Shown here piece by piece: positions 15,229 through 23,283 of a stretch of 26,022 nt of DNA (the first letter of the stretch is position 1; each line of letters opens with the position of its first letter). Below the pieces are notes generated by a model. It did not search any database. It saw only the letters and a program-made list of their open reading frames with translations, and was not told the origin of the DNA. The stretch lies in the NCBI GenBank assembly GCA_003556985.1, contig PWPZ01000110.1, positions 1 through 26,022 on the forward strand, read 5' to 3'. The DNA is from Bacteroidota bacterium (GTDB lineage Bacteria > Bacteroidota > Bacteroidia > Bacteroidales > PUMT01). Position numbers and translations under genes: made by a program.

Positions 15229-16986
15229 ATGTACAGAACACATACTTGCGGGGAACTGAACCTGGACCATGTAAATATTGATGTTACACTGAGCGGATGG
15301 GTGCAGCGCTCCCGTGATCACGGAGGGATGACTTTTATTGATCTGCGCGACAGGTATGGAATTACCCAGCTTTTTTTTGATCTTGATACCGACAGGGAGT
15401 TATGCGGGAAAGCCAGGGAGCTGGGACGCGAATTTGTTGTTCAGGCCACCGGCAAGGTCAGGGAACGTTCCAACAAGAATCCCCGCATGGCCACAGGAGA
15501 TATAGAAATAGAAGTCCGGTCGCTTAAGGTACTCAATGCATCGGTACTACCTCCTTTTACCATTGAAGATGAGACCGATGGAGGCGAGGAGCTGCGGATG
15601 AAATTCCGGTATCTTGATTTGAGGAGAAATCCAATGAAAAGGAATTTGAAGCTGCGCCACCGGATGGCTGTGGAAATTAGAAAATATCTGGATGAGCAGG
15701 ATTTTATTGAGATAGAAACACCGGTTATGATCAAATCCACCCCGGAAGGAGCCAGGGATTTTGTTGTCCCTTCCAGGATGAACCGGGGAGAGTTTTACGC
15801 ACTTCCGCAATCGCCCCAACTTTTTAAGCAGCTGCTTATGGTTGGAGGTTACGATAAGTATTTCCAGATCGTTAAGTGCTTCCGGGATGAAGACCTGAGG
15901 GCCGACCGTCAGCCCGAATTCACCCAGGTGGACTGTGAAATGGCATTTGCCGGACAGGAAGATGTGCTGAACACCTTTGAGGGGCTAGCCAAACACCTGT
16001 TCCAGAAAGTGAAATCAATTTCTTTTAACGGCCCCTTCCCCCGATTAACCTTTAGCGAGGCGATTGAGCGTTACGGCACAGACAAACCGGATATACGGTT
16101 TGGAATGGAGCTGGTTGAGATAACCGATTATGTCGGGGGCCATAATTTTCAGGTTTTCGACAGTGCCGGCTATACCGGAGGTATTTGTGCCAACGGGTGT
16201 GCATCATATACCCGGAAGCAGATAGACTGGCTCACCGAATTTGTGAAAAGACCCCAGATCGGGGCGAAGGGACTGGTATATGTCAAATATAATGAGGATG
16301 GTACCATTAAATCGTCTGTAGATAAATTCTATGATGAAAAAGCAATCAGGAAGTGGATAGAGATTTTCAGGGCCAGGCCCGGCGATATGCTTTTGATTAT
16401 GGCGGGCGACCGCGTTCCAACCCAGGAAGCGTTGTCTGAATTGAGGCTTGAAATGAGCCGGCAGCTTCAGCTGGTGGGCGAAAACGACTTTGCTCCCCTC
16501 TGGGTTGTTGATTTCCCGCTTTTTGAATGGGACGAGGAGACCCAAAGATTATACGCAAAACATCACCCTTTTACCTCTCCGAGGCCTGAAGATATTCCGC
16601 TTCTGGATACTGCTCCCCTGGATGTCCGCGCAAACGCTTACGACATGGTTATAAACGGCGTCGAGATAGGCGGCGGTTCGGTACGTATACATAATGAACA
16701 TCTTCAGAAAAAAATGTTCGAAAAGCTCGGCTTTACTGATGAGCAGGCCCGAAGACAGTTCGGGTTCCTAATGGAAGCTTTTCGTTACGGGGCACCGCCA
16801 CATGCCGGGGTTGCCTTCGGTTTTGACCGCTGGGTTGCCGTCTTTGCCGGTTGCAGCACCATAAGGGATGTGATAGCCTTTCCCAAGAATAACTCGGGCA
16901 GGGACCTCATGATCGACGCTCCCTCCGGCCTGGCTCCCGAACAGCTTAAGGAATTGGGCATAAGGATAGATGAAAATGGGAAATAA
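15229..16986 (+). CDS. aspS: Aspartyl-tRNA synthetase
   Basis: 585 residues, the length of the bacterial type with an inserted GAD domain. Residues about 1-110 are the anticodon-binding OB fold (THTCGELN, LSGWVQRSRDHGGMTFIDLRDR). The class II core follows, with EIETPVMIKSTPEGARDFVVP, motif 2 (CFRDEDLRADRQPEFTQVDCE), the GAD insertion at about 290-420, and motif 3 near the end (HAGVAFGFDRW). The end PKNNSGRDLMIDAPS is typical. It charges tRNA-Asp; whether it also misacylates tRNA-Asn depends on whether the genome has Gln/Asn amidotransferase, which is not visible here. Motif 3 has Trp where Leu or Phe is common. Upstream, TAATTTAG at 15199-15206 is a near-match to the -7 box. Confidence 0.97.
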   Translation: MYRTHTCGELNLDHVNIDVTLSGWVQRSRDHGGMTFIDLRDRYGITQLFFDLDTDRELCGKARELGREFVVQATGKVRERSNKNPRMATGDIEIEVRSLKVLNASVLPPFTIEDETDGGEELRMKFRYLDLRRNPMKRNLKLRHRMAVEIRKYLDEQDFIEIETPVMIKSTPEGARDFVVPSRMNRGEFYALPQSPQLFKQLLMVGGYDKYFQIVKCFRDEDLRADRQPEFTQVDCEMAFAGQEDVLNTFEGLAKHLFQKVKSISFNGPFPRLTFSEAIERYGTDKPDIRFGMELVEITDYVGGHNFQVFDSAGYTGGICANGCASYTRKQIDWLTEFVKRPQIGAKGLVYVKYNEDGTIKSSVDKFYDEKAIRKWIEIFRARPGDMLLIMAGDRVPTQEALSELRLEMSRQLQLVGENDFAPLWVVDFPLFEWDEETQRLYAKHHPFTSPRPEDIPLLDTAPLDVRANAYDMVINGVEIGGGSVRIHNEHLQKKMFEKLGFTDEQARRQFGFLMEAFRYGAPPHAGVAFGFDRWVAVFAGCSTIRDVIAFPKNNSGRDLMIDAPSGLAPEQLKELGIRIDENGK

Positions 16987-17109
16987 TTTCACAGAGGCAT
17001 TACCCAGGCTATAATTCCCGGCTCCAAATTATTTTATCATTTTATGTATCTTTTTACCGCAGGTTGCGTATCAATGCAAGATAAAAATAACATAACTAAA
17101 TTTTATACG

Positions 17110-17664
17110 ATGGGAAAATATTACCGGATTTTTTTAGTGCTTGTTGCCGTTTTTTGTGTAACAGTTTCTGCTAACGCACAACAGGCAAAACAAAACCTTG
17201 TCAAGGCTAACCCTATGAGTCCGCTGGTGCGCACCGGATCATTCTTTTATGAAAGAGCCCTGAACGAGGACATGAGTGTCCAGCTTGGGTTCTTTTATTC
17301 TGGCGCCTCCATCTCCGATACCAGGTTCAGGGGTTTTGGAATCACACCTGAATTCAGGTACTATGTTTCTGAAGCAAGGCAGGCTCCTTCTGGCATATAT
17401 GTAGCGCCTTTCCTGCGTTATCAGAACTTTGACCTGTCTACTGAAGTTAACGATGCATCTGCTACTATCTCGGCAATGGGTGGTGGTTTGCTTGTTGGTA
17501 CGCAAAGGGTCCTGTCAAATGTAATCAGTCTTGAAGCTTTCATAGGGCCTTCATATGCTTCGCTCAACTTCAAGGGTGCCGATGGTGATGGCTACGATTG
17601 GGATACCGGATTTTTTGATGGATTCGGAGTACGCTTCGGATTTACTGTTGGTCTGGCGCTTTAG
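17110..17664 (+). CDS. Small outer-membrane-type protein, function unknown
   Basis: 184 residues from ATG 17110. An upstream ATG (17044) would put 22 polar residues before the signal peptide, so the later start is preferred. The N-terminus is a signal peptide (MGKYYRIF, hydrophobic core, cleavage near ANA-Q). The mature protein alternates aromatic and polar residues in strand-like blocks (SVQLGFFYSG, FGITPEFRYYVS, IYVAPFLRYQNF, VISLEAFIGPSYASLNF, VRFGFTVGLAL), which suggests an 8-stranded beta barrel. It resembles DUF3575-like or OmpX-like small barrels of Bacteroidota, but I do not recognise a specific family with confidence. It stands between aspS (same strand, 123 nt away) and miaB (opposite strand). 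Confidence 0.8.
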   Translation: MGKYYRIFLVLVAVFCVTVSANAQQAKQNLVKANPMSPLVRTGSFFYERALNEDMSVQLGFFYSGASISDTRFRGFGITPEFRYYVSEARQAPSGIYVAPFLRYQNFDLSTEVNDASATISAMGGGLLVGTQRVLSNVISLEAFIGPSYASLNFKGADGDGYDWDTGFFDGFGVRFGFTVGLAL

Positions 17665-17726
17665 TCAGGGACACCTGTAAGGTATTCAGTAAACCGGATG
17701 CCGGAAATGCCGCGATTGCTAAAACC

Positions 17727-17775
17727 GGCAGCACAGAAGGGATAATAACCCGTTCGGGCTGCCTGTACTTTTTGT
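17727..17775 (+). terminator. Possible terminator after the small barrel gene
   Basis: GGCAGC (17727-17732) pairs with GCTGCC (17758-17763), and the stem is extended inside by GAA/TTC and GGG/CCC pairs after a small internal loop. TGTACTTTTT follows, so the T tract is offset by five bases. Moderate support only. Confidence 0.4.
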
Positions 17776-17871
17776 GACCGGTTCCGGCAGGGCTTACAGA
17801 TTGTCGCTGGATTTCCATATTGTCATGTGCCCGTTGATTATGATATGTCCGGACCGGGCAAAATTTGATAT

Positions 17872-19266
17872 TTATTGCTGAACAGGCACCCCAATAAGGG
17901 TTGCAGGAGTGAACCGGGTGATTTTTACGTTTACGTAATCTCCCGGCTTAAAGCCGTTATTTGGGAATACAACCACCTTGTTCTGCGAATTCCTGCCATA
18001 AAGCTCATGCTCTGATTTTTTCGAGGTCCCCTCAACCAGCACTTCTACGGTCTTTCCCGTATCTGCCTCTTTGCTTCGGGCGGAAAGGGTACTTTGCAGC
18101 TTGATTATCTCGCTGAGCCTTTCAGATTTGACCTCCTCCGGAACATCATCCACAAGTTTTTCAGCCGCATCGGTTCCCGGCCTCTCGCTGTATTTGAACA
18201 TAAAGGCGAAGTCATACGCCGCTTCTTCCATAAGGCTTAGTGTCTGCTGGTGATCTTGCACCGTTTCCGTACAGAAGCCGGCAATGATATCGGTCGATAT
18301 TGCACAATCTTTTATTATTCTGCGGATTGCAGCTATTCTTTCCAGGTATTCCTCCCTGGTGTATCCCCTGTTCATTAATTTAAGTATCCGGCTGCTGCCT
18401 GATTGAGCCGGCAGGTGTATATGTTTGCATATATTGGAATTACGGGCAATGGCATGCAGCAGTTTATCGCTTATATCCCTGGGATGGGAGGTTGAGAAAC
18501 GAAAACGCATATGCGGGTATTCCAATGCAGCTTTTTCAAGCAGATCTGAAAAATCCAGAGATCCGTTGCCCGGGAGTTTATCGCGTCTGTATGAATTAAC
18601 ATTCTGCCCGAGCAGGGTAACCTCCCGGTATCCTTGTTCATTGAGTTCGCCGATTTCCCTGAGAATGGACCCTGCATCCCTGCTGCGCTCCCTGCCCCTG
18701 GTATAGGGCACCACACAATAGGCGCAAAAATTGTTGCAGCCCCTCATAATGGAAACAAAAGCTGATACATTGTTTTTGTCGGTTCTTACGGGACTGATAT
18801 CTGCGTAGGTCTCTTCACGGCTGAGTAAAACGTTTATAGCCTTCTGTCCGGTGCCTGCTTCTTGTAAAAGTGACGGCAATTCCCTGTATGCATCCGGCCC
18901 TATCACAAGGTCAACAAGCTTTTCATTTTCAAGTAATTTCTCTTTCAGCCTTTCGGCCATGCAGCCAATAACTCCAACCATGAGATCGGGCTTTTTGGCC
19001 TTTATCTGCCTGAAAACATCAAGCCGGCCCCATACCCTTTGCTCGGCATTTTCTCTAATGGAGCAGGTGTTTACTAAAATGATGTCGGCCTGATTGATAT
19101 CTGAAGTCAGGTCAACACCGTTGTCCTTCATGATTGAAACAACAATTTCCGAGTCGTTCACGTTCATCTGGCAACCGTAAGTTTCTATATAAAGCTTACG
19201 CAGAATATAACTGTCATCTTCCCTGATACTATCGGGTAATGCATTATGTGGTGATTTTGAAGTCAT
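17872..19266 (-). CDS. miaB: tRNA-2-methylthio-N6-dimethylallyladenosine synthase MiaB
   Basis: 464 residues from the ATG at 19266. An upstream in-frame ATG at 19308 would lie in front of a perfect TAACTTTGC -7 box (19298-19290), so the shorter form is chosen. The N-terminal methylthiotransferase domain has its three Fe-S cysteines, Cys32 (YGCQMN), Cys68 (NTCSIRENAEQ) and Cys102 (GCMAERL). The radical-SAM domain has Cys177, Cys181 and Cys184 (RGCNNFCAYC). The end is a TRAM domain (TGKTVEVLVEGTSKK to the C-terminus). The enzyme adds a methylthio group to i6A37 in tRNAs that read UNN codons. The gene stands alone on the minus strand. In many Bacteroidota it lies next to the sigma-54 activator and lptE; here it is about 16 kb away. 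Confidence 0.95.
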   Translation of the reverse strand: MTSKSPHNALPDSIREDDSYILRKLYIETYGCQMNVNDSEIVVSIMKDNGVDLTSDINQADIILVNTCSIRENAEQRVWGRLDVFRQIKAKKPDLMVGVIGCMAERLKEKLLENEKLVDLVIGPDAYRELPSLLQEAGTGQKAINVLLSREETYADISPVRTDKNNVSAFVSIMRGCNNFCAYCVVPYTRGRERSRDAGSILREIGELNEQGYREVTLLGQNVNSYRRDKLPGNGSLDFSDLLEKAALEYPHMRFRFSTSHPRDISDKLLHAIARNSNICKHIHLPAQSGSSRILKLMNRGYTREEYLERIAAIRRIIKDCAISTDIIAGFCTETVQDHQQTLSLMEEAAYDFAFMFKYSERPGTDAAEKLVDDVPEEVKSERLSEIIKLQSTLSARSKEADTGKTVEVLVEGTSKKSEHELYGRNSQNKVVVFPNNGFKPGDYVNVKITRFTPATLIGVPVQQ

Positions 19267-19289
19267 TTCTTTGAAATATATAATTATCT

Positions 19290-19298
19290 GCAAAGTTA
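19290..19298 (-). promoter_or_regulatory. -7 promoter box for miaB
   Basis: On the minus strand TAACTTTGC fully matches the Bacteroidota consensus TAnnTTTGC and lies 23 nt before the miaB ATG at 19266. The -33 element is poor (TTAG near 19326-19323). Its position inside the longer possible reading frame argues for the shorter start. Confidence 0.55.
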
Positions 19299-19363
19299 CA
19301 TGTAGCAATTTTAATAAAAAAACTAATTCTTGACGGCCGTCTTTTCATAAACGCGGACTGACC

Positions 19364-19441
19364 GGTTGCTGTTATATTTGACAGGTTTAGGAGCTGCCGG
19401 TCAACTGATGCAGTGTACCGGAAGTAACGGGTTGCTGTTAT
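19364..19441. repeat. 12-bp direct repeat in the miaB-yebC spacer
   Basis: GGTTGCTGTTAT occurs at 19364-19375 and again at 19430-19441, 66 bp apart. The first copy runs into TATATTTG (19373-19380), a full match to the -7 consensus. The second precedes TATCTTTA (19462-19469), a 7-of-8 match 18 nt before the yebC ATG. Either could be the yebC promoter, but neither has a clear -33 box. Confidence 0.4.
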
Positions 19442-19487
19442 GAAAAAAATCCGGAAACTTTTATCTTTACCGTAAAATTAAAATAAT

Positions 19488-20231
19488 ATGTCAGGTCATA
19501 GTAAATGGTCAACAATTAAAAGGAAAAAGGGAGCTCTTGATGCAAAACGCTCCAAGATCTTTTCCCGTATTGTAAAAGAAATAGAAATTTCAGTGAAGCT
19601 CGGGGGATCGGACCCCGAAGCAAACCCGGCACTCAGACTTGCAATTGCAAATGCGAAAGGGGCAAATATGCCCAAGGATAATATTCAAAGAGCTATCAAC
19701 AAGGCTGATAAAGACCCGTCCGATCTGCAGGAAGCCACCTTTGAGGGTTATGCACCTAACGGAGTAGCAGTATTTATTGAATGCCTTACCGACAATCATC
19801 TTCGTACCGTAGGTAGCATCAGGTCTGTTTTCAATAAAAGAGGCGGCAATCTGGGTACACACGGATCGCTGGGATTCCTTTTCGATAGGAAAGGGGTAAT
19901 AACTGTTAATGGAGAAAATATTGAAGATAAGGAAAAGTTTGAGCTTGAGGTAATTGATGCCGGCGCCGAAGATATTGAGATAAGCGACGGTATTTATTAT
20001 ATAACCACCCCGATGGAAGAATTCGGTAATGTCAGGAAAAAAGTCGAGGACCTGGGAATTGATTCTGAAAATGCCGAGCTCAGGCGTATACCGAATGACC
20101 TCAAACAGCTTGATACCGATTCTGCCGTTAAGGTATTAAAGATCATTGAGGAATTTGAAGATGATGAAGATGTTCAGAATGTATATCATAATCTGGATAT
20201 CACCGATGAGGTTGTAAAAGCCATGGAATAG
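19488..20231 (+). CDS. YebC/PmpR-family DNA-binding regulatory or ribosome-rescue protein
   Basis: 247 residues, normal for the family. The N-terminus is the strongly conserved MSGHSKWSTIKRKKGALDAK, followed by FSRIVKEIEISVKLGG, NPALRLAIANAKGANMPKDNIQRAI and the FEGYAPNGVA strand. The middle has NKRGGNLGTHGSLGFLFDRKG. The family was long annotated as transcriptional regulators; some members have been linked to translation of proline-rich stretches. Which role applies here cannot be read from sequence. The gene is convergent with abgT, with 193 nt between the stops and no clear terminator in it. Confidence 0.95.
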   Translation: MSGHSKWSTIKRKKGALDAKRSKIFSRIVKEIEISVKLGGSDPEANPALRLAIANAKGANMPKDNIQRAINKADKDPSDLQEATFEGYAPNGVAVFIECLTDNHLRTVGSIRSVFNKRGGNLGTHGSLGFLFDRKGVITVNGENIEDKEKFELEVIDAGAEDIEISDGIYYITTPMEEFGNVRKKVEDLGIDSENAELRRIPNDLKQLDTDSAVKVLKIIEEFEDDEDVQNVYHNLDITDEVVKAME

Positions 20232-20424
20232 TTTACCTGACGATCCTGCCTTAAGTCTGCCGCAACGTTGCGTCATTACAGTCGCTGGCAAAAGAACGGT
20301 TTCTTGCTGTGCGGCCATCGCCGCTCCTGACTCTTACAGTGCAGAATCTTTGACATCGTTTAATCTGGATATCAGTATCCTGCCACACCGTCAGTATAAC
20401 AAATATTGTGCAGCATCAGCCGCT

Positions 20425-21969
20425 TTATTCAATAAAGATCGGTCCGTCAGGTCCCAGCGGAATCCCCAGGTAAATCCATATTACCATCAGCAATGTCCAG
20501 AATATGGTCAGGAAAATGGTATAGGGGAGCATTGTGGAGATAATGGTTCCGATCCCGTATTTTTCATCGTATTTCTGGGCAAAAGTCACGATCAGTGCAA
20601 AATAACTCATCATCGGCGTAATGAGGTTGGTTAGCGAATCACCTATGCGAAAGGCGGCCTGGGTTATTCCCGGATGATAGGGATTATCAAGAAGCATAAG
20701 CATGGGAATGAAGATAGGTGCTATTATCGCCCATTTGGCCGAGGCGCTGCCCATAAACAGGTTTATGAAGGCAGAAAGGAAAACAAAGGCAACGATCAGC
20801 ATCGGACCCGTAAAGCCGATATCAACCAGTCCTGAAGCTCCCTTTATCGCAATTATCAATCCAAGGTTACTGTGATTGAAAAAATAAACAAATTGGGCGG
20901 CAAAAAATACCAGTACAATATAGCCTCCCATGCCCGACATGGACCTTATAATATGCTTCATCAGATCCTTGTCGTTTTTGATGGTCCCCACTATTGCACC
21001 GTAAACAAGAGCGGGTATGAAAAAGAAAAGGAGTATGCCTATTATTATCCCGTCAAAAAAGGGAGAATGGAGAACCGATCCGGTTTCGGGGTCCCTGAAT
21101 ATGCCGTTTTCCGGAATTACTGTCAGGCTCATCAGCGCCACGAAAATCAATACCGAAATACCTGCCCACCTCAATCCCCGGTTCTCTTTGGAGGTCAGCC
21201 TGTCAATGGTAAACTTCTCTGTGGAGCCTTTATATGTACCAAGCCTGGGCTCGACTATGCTGTCTGTAACCCATGCTCCTACAAAAAGAACCACAAAACT
21301 TGATGCTATCATGAAGTAGTAATTAACGGCAGGATTGACAACCATATCTTCAATGATGAGCTGGGCGGCAGAGGTGGAAATCCCTGCAAGTATGGGGTCT
21401 ACGGATCCAATGAGAAAGTTGGCCCCAAAGCCGCCGCTCACTCCGCAAAAAGCGGCAGCAAGCCCCGCCATGGGATGCCTTCCCAGGGCATGGAAAAGCA
21501 TTGCTCCAAGTGGTATCAGGATAACATAACCCGCCTCAACCGCAAGTCCGCTGATAATACCTGCCAGCACTATAGCATAGGTTATAAGTTTTGGGGGAGC
21601 ACTGAGTACGAGAGATCTTATCAGCACGGCGAAAAGCCCGGTACCTTCTGCAAGACCGATCCCTATCATAACGACCAGGACGTAGCCCAGGGGAGGAAAC
21701 CGGAGGAAATTGTCAAGCAGGTTGGTGTACATCCACCTGATACCATCGGCACTCAGAAGATTATTTACTGTAACCAAACTCTCATCTACCGGATGAACCG
21801 CCGAGGTCCCTGCCCAGTATGTCAGGGTGGAAAGCAAAATGACGATACCGGCAAGCATTGCAAAAATCGTGGCCGGGTGGGGGAGTTTATTGCCGATTAT
21901 TTCTATATAATCCAGTGATCTTGAAAAAACTCTTGAGAGAAAATTCCGGGTGTTTTTTAATATCTTCAT
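20425..21969 (-). CDS. AbgT-family transporter
   Basis: 514 residues with about eleven hydrophobic membrane segments and two hairpin-like re-entrant regions. The conserved stretches of the AbgT family are present: NKLPHPATIF near the N-terminus, GANFLIGSVDPILAGISTSAA (Asp in the substrate region), FINLFMGSASAKWAIIAPIF, and YHPGITQAAFRIGDSLTNLITPM with the Pro and Arg noted as functional in YdaH. E. coli AbgT takes up p-aminobenzoyl-glutamate; MtrF and YdaH have been described as sulfonamide exporters. No aminoacylase genes (abgA/abgB) are adjacent, so the physiological substrate is open. Just upstream of its start lies a perfect 18-bp palindrome, and further dyads follow. Confidence 0.93.
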   Translation of the reverse strand: MKILKNTRNFLSRVFSRSLDYIEIIGNKLPHPATIFAMLAGIVILLSTLTYWAGTSAVHPVDESLVTVNNLLSADGIRWMYTNLLDNFLRFPPLGYVLVVMIGIGLAEGTGLFAVLIRSLVLSAPPKLITYAIVLAGIISGLAVEAGYVILIPLGAMLFHALGRHPMAGLAAAFCGVSGGFGANFLIGSVDPILAGISTSAAQLIIEDMVVNPAVNYYFMIASSFVVLFVGAWVTDSIVEPRLGTYKGSTEKFTIDRLTSKENRGLRWAGISVLIFVALMSLTVIPENGIFRDPETGSVLHSPFFDGIIIGILLFFFIPALVYGAIVGTIKNDKDLMKHIIRSMSGMGGYIVLVFFAAQFVYFFNHSNLGLIIAIKGASGLVDIGFTGPMLIVAFVFLSAFINLFMGSASAKWAIIAPIFIPMLMLLDNPYHPGITQAAFRIGDSLTNLITPMMSYFALIVTFAQKYDEKYGIGTIISTMLPYTIFLTIFWTLLMVIWIYLGIPLGPDGPIFIE

Positions 21970-21984
21970 GGGTGTTTAATTATA

Positions 21985-22002
21985 CATTAAAAGCTTTTAA
22001 TG
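21985..22002. promoter_or_regulatory. Perfect 18-bp palindrome next to the abgT start
   Basis: CATTAAAAGCTTTTAATG reads the same on both strands. It ends 15 nt before the abgT ATG (minus strand, 21969). Its place suits a repressor operator or a leader hairpin. No matching regulator gene is adjacent. Confidence 0.5.
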
Positions 22003-22079
22003 GCACGGCAATCCGCCACAGGCCTGGTTTTATTAGTTATTACGGTAAAATTCATGCTCTTTTTCAGGGTTTAAATGTA

Positions 22080-22131
22080 CATGAATTTTTTTTATCCGAA
22101 AATACACACAGACGGATGAAAAAAATTCATG
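22080..22131. repeat. 19-bp inverted repeat (hairpin), with a related third copy downstream
   Basis: Arms 22080-22098 and 22113-22131 pair over 19 positions with a single T-G wobble and a 14-nt loop. The arm motif CATGAATTTTT...CATC recurs at 22218-22232 as CATGAATTTTTCATC. No T tract follows the stem on either strand, so it does not look like a normal terminator. Confidence 0.65.
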
Positions 22132-22446
22132 GGAAAGCGAAGCGGTTCCTCCTGTCTGTCAAAATTTTGTAACTTATTCACGAAATTTTGACTCTTGTTT
22201 TTACAGGAGAAATTTACATGAATTTTTCATCTATATAAATAATGCTAAAAGAATTGATTTAAGCATGAAAAATCGATAAAATCAATTTCTCATCTGAAGA
22301 AAATAGCAAAAAGAACAATTACACATACTGTACTTAGCGCTTCGGATATTTAATAAATGGGGAAACCTTAGGGGTGTATCCCGAAAGTCTATTATACAAA
22401 AATCATAATGCCGGAAGAATTTTATGTTGGTTGACCGTTATTTTAC

Positions 22447-22454
22447 TATATTTA
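22447..22454 (+). promoter_or_regulatory. Near-consensus -7 box before the LEA-type lipoprotein gene
   Basis: TATATTTA matches TAnnTTTG in 7 of 8 positions. A TTG at 22427-22429 lies 17 nt upstream, within the range known for -33 boxes in this phylum. It ends 8 nt before the ATG at 22463, so the leader would be very short. Confidence 0.4.
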
Positions 22455-22462
22455 GGGTCATT

Positions 22463-22936
22463 ATGAGATTAATTAAAAGACCTTTATTTCCGGCAGTCCT
22501 GTTATGGGTTGCTATATTTTTACCATCCTGTTCCGGATTCGAAGATATTGATGTGGGCGATATAGAGGATATTAAGATCAGCCGGATAACAACACGGGCT
22601 GTCGATTTCGATGTTATATTAACCATCGATAATCCTACGGCATTCAGGTACAGGATTACGGATGTCAATCTTGATGTCAGCATAAATAATGAATCTGTAG
22701 GCAATATTCGCAATGCTGAGAATGTGATGATACCATCAAGGTCATCTGAACTTTATACTTTTCCTCTCCAGGCAGAGTTTTCAAATATTCTCAGAGGAGC
22801 CCTGTCTGTTTATAATTTTTTTCTTGACAGGAATGCAGAAGTAACTGTTACCGGTACAATAAAAGTACGTTCCTTCCCTTTTTCAAGAACAATACCGGTT
22901 GATGAAACGTCCCGCGTAAATCTGGACCGCCGCTGA
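22463..22936 (+). CDS. LEA14-type (WHy domain) lipoprotein
   Basis: 157 residues from ATG 22463. An earlier ATG at 22424 would add 13 residues before the signal peptide and would overlap the promoter-like box, so the later start is preferred. The N-terminus is basic (MRLIKR), then hydrophobic, with a lipobox LPSC and lipidation at Cys23. The mature part is one beta-rich domain typical of the LEA-2/WHy group, with the hallmark FDVILTIDNPTAFRYRITDVNLDVSINN (here quoted only in part as a motif: DNPTAF and the following strands) and later VMIPSRSSELYTFPLQ and TVTGTIKVRSFPFSRTIPVD. Such proteins sit in the envelope and are thought to protect against stress in some species. The function here is unknown. 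Confidence 0.85.
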   Translation: MRLIKRPLFPAVLLWVAIFLPSCSGFEDIDVGDIEDIKISRITTRAVDFDVILTIDNPTAFRYRITDVNLDVSINNESVGNIRNAENVMIPSRSSELYTFPLQAEFSNILRGALSVYNFFLDRNAEVTVTGTIKVRSFPFSRTIPVDETSRVNLDRR

Positions 22937-23283
22937 TCCCGGTTTATGATAGTTTTGAAAACCGCCCTCAAAGAGGATTGTTTAATCCTGAATGTTGAAC
23001 CTGCCCCTGATAAACCTTTTTGATTGGCTGCCGATAAACCCTTTTACCCTGCCGGGGGAATACGGCACGCTTCGTTTTGAGACTCTCCGCCTCCATTATG
23101 GTAAAAAATCATTATCTTGCACGATCAATAAATAATATATCATGGGGCAGTTTTAACCGCATCCATGAGCAAAAGTCGGGCGGCAGGGCAGGAACTCAAC
23201 GACCGGTTCACTTTGCACAATAAATCGATCATTGGACCTGTTTATCTTTTGATTTGTCCTGTTAAAATTTTAAATATTTACTG
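22937..23283. other. 347-nt intergenic stretch without a recognised gene
   Basis: Between the LEA-type lipoprotein and the SPOR gene no supported ORF or RNA is seen. A short direct repeat is present: CTGCCCCTGATAAACCTTTT at 23001-23020 and a close copy (CTGCCGATAAACCCTTTT) at 23028-23045. A TATCTTTT box at 23243-23250 is a weak -7 candidate for the SPOR gene. Confidence 0.5.

Larger units (their letters stand above)
21970..22462. other. 493-nt gene-free, AT-rich region with several inverted repeats
   Basis: No supported ORF or known RNA is seen between the divergent abgT and LEA-type lipoprotein genes. The stretch holds an 18-bp palindrome (21985-22002), a 19-bp hairpin (22080-22131), a 10-bp inverted repeat (22158-22192: GTCAAAATTT with AAATTTTGAC) and a 9-bp one (22252-22287: AATTGATTT with AAATCAATT). 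The density of dyads suggests regulatory or non-coding RNA content. Confidence 0.6.

Noticed and set aside
14564..15259. Plus-strand ORFs of 108 and 112 codons
   Set aside because: They lie antisense to tadA, whose zinc-site motifs are complete, and the second also runs into aspS.
17828..17860. TGCCCG/CGGGCA inverted repeat just past the miaB stop
   Set aside because: The stem is only 6 bp with a long loop, and no T tract follows in the miaB direction.
20261..20272. 12-bp palindrome CGCAACGTTGCG after yebC
   Set aside because: It has no loop, T tract or second copy nearby, so there is no support for a terminator or operator role.
20872..21918. Several plus-strand ORFs of 60-147 codons
   Set aside because: They are antisense to the abgT-family gene, which has continuous family motifs; these ORFs are rich in Cys, His and Pro without pattern.
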